NCBI GenBank assembly: GCA_002714165.1
Contig: PAWT01000029.1
Coordinates: forward strand, 17,092 to 23,929
Length of the DNA stretch: 6,838 nucleotides
Direction of reading: 5' to 3'
Origin: Acidobacteriota bacterium
Lineage (GTDB): Bacteria > Acidobacteriota > Vicinamibacteria > Vicinamibacterales > UBA823
Shown: positions 1 through 5,200 of the stretch, one piece after another
Numbering within the stretch: position 1 is the stretch's first letter
Layout of the letters: each line of letters opens with the position of its first letter
Program-made: the position numbers and the translations under genes
The notes under the pieces: generated by a model
Database searches by the model: none
Told to the model about the DNA's origin: nothing
Seen by the model: the letters and a program-made list of their open reading frames with translations, nothing else

Positions 1-155
1 CCCGCCAAATGGGGCACGGGATTCCGGCGGTGCTGGCAGTAAGTAACCTCACCAGGGGTAAACACCCTTGCCAGAAACCTCTCTCCGTATCGCTTCCAGA
101 GGCGTTCGATACGGAAAACATCAGTCGCGTCGATTCCAGACCCTATGATCACCAT
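1..155 (-). CDS. acpS: Holo-[acyl-carrier-protein] synthase (AcpS), N-terminal part only
   Basis: AcpS transfers the 4'-phosphopantetheine arm of coenzyme A to a serine of acyl carrier protein, which activates it for fatty acid synthesis in the cytoplasm. The visible 51 codons begin MVIIGSGIDATDVFRIERL and continue with GERFLARVFTPGEVTYC and NPVPHLA. These match the AcpS N-terminal pattern: a glycine-rich strand, a metal-binding aspartate (D9 here), then R-I-E, then the F-T-x-x-E-x-x-Y-C segment. The second conserved acidic residue, in the usual F-A-x-K-E-A motif, would lie just beyond base 1, so the gene is cut by the window edge and not visibly broken. The ATG at 155-153 begins 16 bases after the RNase H stop codon, so co-transcription is likely. 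There is no clear Shine-Dalgarno sequence; the GTG at 152-150 is an alternative start. Family assignment is firm for such a short piece, by recalled motif comparison only. Confidence 0.88.
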   Translation of the reverse strand, partial: MVIIGSGIDATDVFRIERLWKRYGERFLARVFTPGEVTYCQHRRNPVPHLA

Positions 156-171
156 CGGAATAGACGAAATT

Positions 172-600
172 CTAGGTTGCCCGGTCGACGTTTTTGGCCA
201 CTTGGCCTTCATCCATAGCCTGATTTGCTAATCGGTCGGCTTCGGTATTTGAGGTTCTGGGCACGTGCTCAAAGTCGACCCGTTCCAGTTTTTCTAAAAG
301 TGTTTGCGCTTCCTCGTGAAGGCGCTGCAAAACTGGATGGCGTACCCGGTACCTGCCTGTCATCTGTCGAATCAAAAGCTGAGAATCAGATCTAATCAGA
401 ATGTGGGGGTGACCAGCGCCCACGAAGTAGGTCAACGCGGCGATGAGACCACGATATTCCGCAGCATTGTTAGTCGTGACTCCAAGTGCGCCTTTAAGTT
501 CGGCGCAGACCGTTCCGTCCGGGTTTTCGATCCGAACGCCGAATCCAGCTGGACCAGGATTTCCCCTTGATCCGCCGTCGATATAGGCAACGAACATCAT
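172..600 (-). CDS. Compact type I ribonuclease H (RNase HI / RVT_3 family)
   Basis: A 142-residue RNase H-fold protein expected to cut the RNA strand of RNA-DNA hybrids such as R-loops or primer remnants, using two metal ions. All four acidic positions of the family are visible: D8 in YIDGGSRGNPG, E48 in NNAAEYRGL, D72 in RSDSQLL and D122 in EADRLAN. H112 in FEHVPRTSN fits the catalytic histidine loop. The segment between D72 and H112 is short, so it lacks the basic handle of E. coli RNase HI; this is typical of the 'RNase HI family / reverse transcriptase-like' proteins often annotated as rnhA. No N-terminal hybrid-binding domain is present. The gene opens with tandem ATG codons (600 and 597) without a clear ribosome binding site, 30 bases after the zinc-ribbon gene ends. 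Enzyme class is secure; whether it is the cell's main RNase H cannot be told from this window, so no symbol is given. Confidence 0.9.
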   Translation of the reverse strand: MMFVAYIDGGSRGNPGPAGFGVRIENPDGTVCAELKGALGVTTNNAAEYRGLIAALTYFVGAGHPHILIRSDSQLLIRQMTGRYRVRHPVLQRLHEEAQTLLEKLERVDFEHVPRTSNTEADRLANQAMDEGQVAKNVDRAT

Positions 601-630
601 AAAGAACCGTTGCAGCTACTCAGTCCGAGC

Positions 631-1365
631 TCAGGCCCCAGCCTCGGGCAACGACTTGTTTACCAACTGGAAGTAAAGAATCCGACCGCAGCTTTCGCAC
701 TGAATTACTCGGTCATTCAAACGGATGTCGTTGAAAACTTGTGGGCGTAAACGAACGTGGCAAGAACTGCACAAGTTGTTCTCGGCTTCAACAACTGCAA
801 GACCATTTCGCTTCTCGGCGATTTGATCAAATAGCGCCAAGACGGCAGCATCGATTTCGCTAGCCAACGACTCACGGGCAACGAGCGCCTGTTTTGCTGT
901 AGCCTCAGATGTTGCCCGCTCCTGTTCTATTGTCTGCCGCTCGGCCTCAATTTCCGCTTCGGCAGTCGCCATTGAGCGCTCTGCCTCATTTACCGAGGCA
1001 GTCAAGGCGTCAGTTTCAAGCATCGATACCAGTAGGTCTTCTTCGAAGGATTGCACGGCACTCTTGGCTGTGGTGATTTCTGTCTGTACGGCCCATAACT
1101 CTTCGTTCGTTTTCACGATCATTTCATGTTCTTGAAACTTAGCAAGACGGCTCTTGGCATCTGAGACCTCTTTCTCAAGATTGCGGCGAACTTCCCGATT
1201 ATCGTCCAGCTGCTGTTTTGCATCACTGAGGGCTGTCCTGAGCTTATTCAACTTAGTTTCAAAGGCCTCAAACTGTGCCGGAATCGCAGCGATACGCCGT
1301 CGAGCGTCGTCGACGATGTTATGCAAGCTCTGCAGACGGATCAGACGTTCGAGATCTGGTAGCAT
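631..1365 (-). CDS. Coiled-coil C4-type zinc-ribbon protein (zf-RING_7, formerly DUF164)
   Basis: A 244-residue protein with two parts. Residues 1 to about 195 are almost wholly helical and charged, rich in E, K, A, Q and R, and should form a long coiled-coil hairpin. The segment TNEELWAVQTEI (86-97) matches the family's conserved turn region. Residues 199-226 are a zinc ribbon with two CxxC knuckles: C199/C202 in CSSCHVRLRP and C223/C226 in QCESCGRILY. A short tail follows. No signal peptide or membrane segment is visible, so it is cytoplasmic. Known relatives are Helicobacter HP0958 and Chlamydia CT398, which bind sigma-54 and flagellar or type III secretion partners; HP0958 also binds an mRNA. 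Here no such genes are in view, so the role is unknown beyond probable scaffold or nucleic-acid binding. An in-frame TAA lies 12 bases upstream of the ATG, which fixes the start, although no Shine-Dalgarno sequence precedes it. Confidence 0.88.
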   Translation of the reverse strand: MLPDLERLIRLQSLHNIVDDARRRIAAIPAQFEAFETKLNKLRTALSDAKQQLDDNREVRRNLEKEVSDAKSRLAKFQEHEMIVKTNEELWAVQTEITTAKSAVQSFEEDLLVSMLETDALTASVNEAERSMATAEAEIEAERQTIEQERATSEATAKQALVARESLASEIDAAVLALFDQIAEKRNGLAVVEAENNLCSSCHVRLRPQVFNDIRLNDRVIQCESCGRILYFQLVNKSLPEAGA

Positions 1366-1394
1366 CGATTGAAATTAATGTGGTGTTGCCCACG

Positions 1395-1418
1395 CAGGAG
1401 ATGGTTCAGCTTCTCCTG
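1395..1418 (-). other. 7-bp perfect hairpin in the leader of the zinc-ribbon gene
   Basis: The arms CAGGAGA (1395-1401) and TCTCCTG (1412-1418) are perfect reverse complements around a 10-base loop. In the minus-strand transcript it would form about 30 bases before the ATG of the zinc-ribbon gene. No run of T follows it in that direction, so it is not a standard intrinsic terminator. The transcript's 5' arm contains AGGAG, a Shine-Dalgarno-like core, but no start codon lies at a suitable distance. It may be a leader structure or an mRNA-stability element, or chance. Confidence 0.35.
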
Positions 1419-1457
1419 TGGTAGTTGGATTCGGTCTTGGGGCGGTGGATATATCAA

Positions 1458-1487
1458 ATTATGTCCTTCACGCTCGTTGTGTGGCAG
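1458..1487 (-). promoter_or_regulatory. Possible weak sigma-70-type promoter for the zinc-ribbon/RNase H/acpS genes
   Basis: Read on the minus strand, CTGCCA (1487-1482, four of six matches to TTGACA) is followed after 18 bases by CATAAT (1463-1458, five of six matches to TATAAT). Transcription would start near 1451 and leave a leader of about 85 bases that includes the 7-bp hairpin. The site sits 30 to 60 bases after the tRNA 3' end, where a new transcript would make sense. Matches of this quality also arise by chance, and the consensus for this organism is assumed. Confidence 0.3.
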
Positions 1488-1518
1488 TTGATTACCGCGT
1501 CAGTTCTTGTCTTGTTAA

Positions 1519-1594
1519 TGGTGGGCCCACCAGGATTCGAACCTGGGACGGACCGGTTATGAGCCGGTGGCTCTGACCGCTGAGCTATGGGCCC
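1519..1594 (-). tRNA. tRNA with CAU anticodon, most likely tRNA-Ile2 (lysidine-modified, reads AUA)
   Basis: A complete 76-base cloverleaf with the CCA end encoded in the DNA (bases 1521-1519). The acceptor stem GGGCCCA/TGGGCCC, D stem GCTC/GAGC, anticodon stem ACCGG/CCGGT and T stem CCAGG/CCTGG all pair without mismatch. The anticodon loop is CTCATAA and the T loop TTCGAAT. CAT can mean initiator Met, elongator Met or Ile2. The fully paired 1-72 position (G-C) argues against an initiator. The GGGCCC start, with C4-G69 and C5-G68, and the GGCTCATAACCGG core resemble bacterial tRNA-Ile2, whose C34 is changed to lysidine by TilS. A tRNA-Ile2 gene next to rpoD is also known from other bacteria. 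Elongator tRNA-Met remains possible. No promoter of its own is evident in the 54 bases after rpoD, so it may be cut from the rpoD transcript. Confidence 0.95.
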
Positions 1595-1606
1595 TAGAAT
1601 TCTCTT

Positions 1607-1646
1607 AACCATCACAATCGGCAACTTGTATCCGTATGTGATGGTT
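1607..1646 (-). repeat. Perfect 10-bp inverted repeat between rpoD and the tRNA gene
   Basis: The arms AACCATCACA (1607-1616) and TGTGATGGTT (1637-1646) are exact reverse complements around a 20-base loop. A further CGG/CCG pairing is possible inside the loop after a 2x2 mismatch. In the rpoD transcript the hairpin would begin three bases after the TAG stop codon and end 12 bases before the tRNA 5' end. The sequence after it on the minus strand (AAGAGAATTC) has no T run, so an ordinary intrinsic terminator is unlikely. Likely roles are a processing or 3'-end stabilising structure that separates the mRNA from the tRNA; a protein operator is also possible. Confidence 0.6.
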
Positions 1647-1648
1647 TT

Positions 1649-3346
1649 CTAGGTCCTTCCTTCTAGGAATGCCTTCAATTTTCTACTTCGAGATGGATGA
1701 CGCAACTTACGTAGTGCCTTTGCTTCGATCTGACGGATCCGTTCCCGAGTAACTGCGAAACTTTGACCGACTTCTTCGAGAGTATGTTCGCTACCACTTC
1801 CAACACCAAACCGCATCTTAATAACCCGCTCCTCTCGAGGAGTTAATGACTTTAAAACGTAATCAGTCTGTTCCTTGAGGTTCACATTAATGACAGCTTC
1901 AGCAGGTGAGACAACATTTCGATCTTCAATGAAATCTCCGAGATGGCTATCTTCTTCCTCTCCAATAGGTGTTTCGAGAGAAATGGGTTCCTGCGCAATC
2001 TTTTGTACCTTTCGCACTTTCGAAACCGGCACGTCCATGCGGTCAGCAATTTCTTCAGAACTTGGCTCCCGACCCAGTTCTTGAACTAATGCTCGCGAAG
2101 TTCGAATTAGCTTATTGATTGTTTCAATCATATGCACAGGAATTCTGATTGTTCTAGCTTGATCAGCGATGGCTCGCGTAATTGCTTGACGGATCCACCA
2201 TGTGGCATAAGTCGAGAATTTATAGCCTCGTCTATATTCAAACTTATCAACGGCCTTCATTAAGCCAATATTACCTTCCTGAATCAAATCGAGAAACTGA
2301 AGGCCACGATTCGTATATTTTTTGGCGATCGATACTACAAGTCTCAAGTTAGCCTCAACTAATTCTTTTTTTGCTACCTCAGCATTCATTTCGCCTCGGT
2401 CGATAGTGCCTAGTGTTTGGTCCAGCTGATCGGGTGTGCTCTCAAGTTCTATCGTCATTTCCCGCATTACCATCTTAACTTCGCGCAAGCGGCGCATGGC
2501 AGCCTTGCGATCCTCGTCTTTTAGTCGGCCACGTTTACTCGTGGATTTCACCTGACGCTCTAAGCCATCGATTTCTTGCTGGATGCGTTGTACCGCCTGC
2601 GCGGATTCTACGATTGGTTCAATCATCCGTTGTTTTACAGGTTCAGTAAATTCGATGTCTCGAATTAATCGCGATATTTCAATTTTTGCCCGAAGAGATT
2701 TCCCTTTTGCGCGACGGTAGCGCGTTTTGTCGCGTTTCAAGATTGTTTTCAACTTGGCATCGCGCTTCATTACATTAGTTCTGGCTTTGCGCACAGTGTT
2801 AATTTGCTTGAGGACTTGTCGAGTCTTGCTCGCAAGGCGATCATCGGTCACTTCCTCTTCATGAAATATAACGAGGTCCTTAATGCCGACGGCATTTTGC
2901 TTCAACTGTTCTCCCATGTGAATTATGTGCTTTGCTACGGTAGGTGTACGGGAAATTGATTTCATTACCATCAGCTTCCCACGCTCGATTCGCTTTGCAA
3001 TTGCGACTTCACCTTCTCGTGTTAACAGTGGAACTGTCCCCATTTCCCTCAGATACATCCGAACCGGATCGTTAGTTTTGTCGAGTGTTCCAGGAGTTAG
3101 GTCAAGTTCAACCTGATCTCGACCGAATTCTGGTCGGCCTAAGGGCTTTTCTTCACGAACTTTTTGGTCTGAGTCGATAACTTCAATGCCGGCGCTATTG
3201 AAAAGGGCGAACAATTCGTCCAATTCATCGGACGATGTGACATCAGCTGGAAGCAATTCATTCACTTCGTCATAAAGCAGAAATCCCTTTTCCTTACCTA
3301 CTGCAATGAGCTGCCTAATTTCGTCGTATTTTTCTTCAATAGCCAA
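1649..3346 (-). CDS. rpoD: Primary RNA polymerase sigma factor, sigma-70 group 1 (RpoD)
   Basis: The housekeeping sigma factor: it directs RNA polymerase to -35/-10 promoters and melts the DNA. From a TTG start it has 565 residues. Region 1.1 (about 4-62, with [17 protein letters not shown]) marks a group 1 factor. Region 1.2 is [21 protein letters not shown] (about 93-113, followed by [10 protein letters not shown]). A long charged non-conserved region follows (about 125-325). Regions 2.1-2.4 run through [45 protein letters not shown] and [10 protein letters not shown] (about 328-406). Region 3 follows, and region 4 with [14 protein letters not shown] and the helix-turn-helix [20 protein letters not shown] ends the protein. 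TTG at 3346 is chosen because AGGAG lies six bases upstream; a GTG at 3364 would add six residues but has no ribosome binding site. All core regions are intact. The gene follows dnaG closely, so it is probably co-transcribed with it, as in other macromolecular-synthesis clusters. Confidence 0.98.
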   Translation of the reverse strand: MAIEEKYDEIRQLIAVGKEKGFLLYDEVNELLPADVTSSDELDELFALFNSAGIEVIDSDQKVREEKPLGRPEFGRDQVELDLTPGTLDKTNDPVRMYLREMGTVPLLTREGEVAIAKRIERGKLMVMKSISRTPTVAKHIIHMGEQLKQNAVGIKDLVIFHEEEVTDDRLASKTRQVLKQINTVRKARTNVMKRDAKLKTILKRDKTRYRRAKGKSLRAKIEISRLIRDIEFTEPVKQRMIEPIVESAQAVQRIQQEIDGLERQVKSTSKRGRLKDEDRKAAMRRLREVKMVMREMTIELESTPDQLDQTLGTIDRGEMNAEVAKKELVEANLRLVVSIAKKYTNRGLQFLDLIQEGNIGLMKAVDKFEYRRGYKFSTYATWWIRQAITRAIADQARTIRIPVHMIETINKLIRTSRALVQELGREPSSEEIADRMDVPVSKVRKVQKIAQEPISLETPIGEEEDSHLGDFIEDRNVVSPAEAVINVNLKEQTDYVLKSLTPREERVIKMRFGVGSGSEHTLEEVGQSFAVTRERIRQIEAKALRKLRHPSRSRKLKAFLEGRT

Positions 3347-3352
3347 CGGTTT

Positions 3353-3357
3353 CTCCT
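3353..3357 (-). promoter_or_regulatory. Shine-Dalgarno sequence that decides the rpoD start
   Basis: AGGAG, within the purine run AGAGAGGAG, lies six bases before TTG (3346-3344) on the minus strand. This is the strongest ribosome binding site seen in the window. It lies inside the six-codon extension given by the upstream GTG at 3364, which itself has no such site, so it favours the TTG start. Confidence 0.65.
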
Positions 3358-3388
3358 CTCTCACCTATCTATGTCTGATCTAAAGAAC

Positions 3389-5152
3389 TCAGGGAGTTAA
3401 AGTTTCGATGAGCGACAGCAGATCTTTTTTTCGTTGCCAGAGTACGTCTATCTGGGCCAGGTCTTCCGCTGTGCCGTGCTCTTGTAATTTATCTATTTCT
3501 TCCTGTAATAAAGCTCCTTCGCGTGTATACCTTTGGCGCTTAAGGGTTCGAGCGCAGTCAGTGGCATGAGCTGGAGCGTCTGTTTCCTCTACTATCGTTG
3601 AAACGACCGATTTCTCTTCTTGGCTTAAGCGTTCCATGAAAGCTGCAGGAACGTCTTTTGCTGGCCACCCATGAAATGACCGAGCGCCGAGAAGCAGTGC
3701 GCCCGTAACGAGACCTTCAACATCCCTGTCATCCAGCCCGGAAAGTGCTTCGAGTGCCGTTTCTGGTTCATGCACAATCGCCCATATTAACCCTTTTTCC
3801 GCCGTTCGGACTGCAGGTTGATAAGGTACAGCTTGCTCTTCAACACTAGTGCGTCGAGCAACGGCCGCCTTGCGAATTTCGAGACGCACTACTTCTTCCA
3901 TCACTCGTGCTTTGTGAGCCAGACGGTCCGCAAACTGGTCTCGAGTTGCGGCATCTGGAATGGACTTAGCGACGTTTAGCATTTGATTTAAAAATTTCCT
4001 ACGCTGATCGTCACTGGTAAAGTCGTAATCAGCGGCTGCCCGGTCTAGCATAAATTCCAAGTATTGCAGTGAATTGCGCAGTATTTCCATGTAACGTTCT
4101 GCGCCTTGCTCCCTAATAAATGTATCGGGATCTTCGCGGTCTGGCAGCACTGCAATATTCACCTGAAATCCATCTGCGATTAGCATCTCTCCAGACCTTG
4201 CTGCGGCCGCCTGGCCTGCGGTGTCAGCATCGAAGTTCAACACTACTTTTGATGTGTAACGACGCAATAATCGGCTTTGGTAAGACGTCAGGGCAGTACC
4301 GCAAGTCGCGACTGCTGGAGTAATTCCAGCTTGTAGCACTTGGGCAAAATCAAAATAGCCTTCAACTAGTACGGCATATTTCCGTTTGCGAATTTCCTGT
4401 TTTGATAGATGAAGTCCATACAGTGTTCGCCCCTTTGAATAAATTGGTGTTTCTGGCGAGTTCAGGTATTTTGGTTGCTGGTTAGGATCAATTGCCCGCC
4501 CACCAAACGCCATAATTGATCCTCCTTCACGACAGATTGGGATCATCAGTCGATTTCGGAATCGATCGTACAGCAGCCCTGACTCTTTTTGTATAACTAA
4601 GCCACTTCGTAACATTGACGATTGAGAAAATCCTTGCTCCCTTAGACGGTTTGTGAGGCCGTCTCGGATGCCCGGAGCGAACCCAAATCCAATCACTTTA
4701 ATTGTTTCTGCTGTCAGACCTCGTTCTTCGAGCTGTCGCTTGGTCCGTGCACCTGAGCTATCCGCGAGATGTTCACGAAAATATTCCGCGGCGACTTCTT
4801 GCATCTTCAAAAGAGTTTCTCGTTCCGCATCAGCAGCCGGGTCCGCGTTGTCCTGCTTATCAGGTAAGGTCATTCCAGATCGTTCGGCCAGTTGCCGTAC
4901 GGCATCAGGAAATGTGATTTTGTCTCGAAGTTCTAGAAACTTAATAACGTCACCACCTACACCGCAACCAAAGCAATGAAAGAATCCTTTATCTGAGTTG
5001 ACATGAAAGGATGGTGTTTTTTCACCATGAAACGGACACAAGCCCTTATAGGTTGCCCCCGACTTCTTTAATGACACAGAATCTTGCACTATCCGCACGA
5101 TGTCCGTTTGTGCCTTTAAGTCGTCGATGAAGTTCTGCGGAAAAAGTCCCAT
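3389..5152 (-). CDS. dnaG: DNA primase (DnaG)
   Basis: DnaG makes the short RNA primers for chromosome replication, working with the replicative helicase at the fork. From the ATG at 5152 it has 587 residues, close to the usual 580-600. The N-terminal CHC2 zinc-binding domain shows C39, H42, C60 and C63 (GLCPFHGEKTPSF and FFHCFGCGVGGD). The RNA polymerase core has the basic motif RFRNRLMIPI (about 197-206) and FGGRAIDP. The TOPRIM metal site is E264 in LVEGYFDFAQ and D308/D310 in NFDADTAGQ, nearly the same positions as in E. coli. The C-terminal 150 residues, charged and helical, should be the helicase-binding domain but are too diverged to assign motifs. An in-frame TTG at 5164 would add four residues; ATG is preferred because MGLFPQNFIDDLKAQ fits the family N terminus. 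Neither start has a good Shine-Dalgarno sequence. It starts 48 bases after mutS2 ends, consistent with an operon. Confidence 0.98.
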   Translation of the reverse strand: MGLFPQNFIDDLKAQTDIVRIVQDSVSLKKSGATYKGLCPFHGEKTPSFHVNSDKGFFHCFGCGVGGDVIKFLELRDKITFPDAVRQLAERSGMTLPDKQDNADPAADAERETLLKMQEVAAEYFREHLADSSGARTKRQLEERGLTAETIKVIGFGFAPGIRDGLTNRLREQGFSQSSMLRSGLVIQKESGLLYDRFRNRLMIPICREGGSIMAFGGRAIDPNQQPKYLNSPETPIYSKGRTLYGLHLSKQEIRKRKYAVLVEGYFDFAQVLQAGITPAVATCGTALTSYQSRLLRRYTSKVVLNFDADTAGQAAAARSGEMLIADGFQVNIAVLPDREDPDTFIREQGAERYMEILRNSLQYLEFMLDRAAADYDFTSDDQRRKFLNQMLNVAKSIPDAATRDQFADRLAHKARVMEEVVRLEIRKAAVARRTSVEEQAVPYQPAVRTAEKGLIWAIVHEPETALEALSGLDDRDVEGLVTGALLLGARSFHGWPAKDVPAAFMERLSQEEKSVVSTIVEETDAPAHATDCARTLKRQRYTREGALLQEEIDKLQEHGTAEDLAQIDVLWQRKKDLLSLIETLTP

Positions 5153-5200
5153 GGTATGTTGCAAAGACTCAGTTCGATCGATTTACCTTAGCCAGTCTCT

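Noticed and set aside
9..218. A 69-residue plus-strand open frame at the left end.
   Set aside because: It is the antisense shadow of acpS and the RNase H 3' end; the minus-strand reading gives a recognisable AcpS N terminus.
1319..1393. A 24-codon minus-strand frame starting with GTG at 1393 that overlaps the zinc-ribbon start, as a possible leader peptide.
   Set aside because: It has no properly spaced ribosome binding site, is out of frame with the main gene, and its short translation shows no attenuation-like codon run.
1596..1603. The 8-base palindrome AGAATTCT just before the tRNA, as an operator or a -10 element.
   Set aside because: Such a short palindrome is expected by chance, and a -10 box there would start transcription inside the tRNA.
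1607..1648. The rpoD-tRNA inverted repeat followed by TTTT on the plus strand, as a plus-strand intrinsic terminator.
   Set aside because: The T run overlaps the stem and is only four bases long, the stem is AT-balanced with a 20-base loop, and there is no plus-strand gene for it to end.
3140..3364. REEKPL occurs twice in the RpoD frame when the GTG start is used (residues 2-7 and 70-75), as a possible internal duplication.
   Set aside because: The first copy is probably untranslated leader containing the Shine-Dalgarno sequence, and the DNA of the two copies uses different codons, so coincidence is the simpler reading.
4653..4979. A 108-residue open frame on the plus strand, along with other plus-strand frames of 60-90 residues.
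   Set aside because: They lie antisense inside dnaG, rpoD, mutS2 and the other clear genes, have arginine- and serine-rich low-information translations, and match no family I know.
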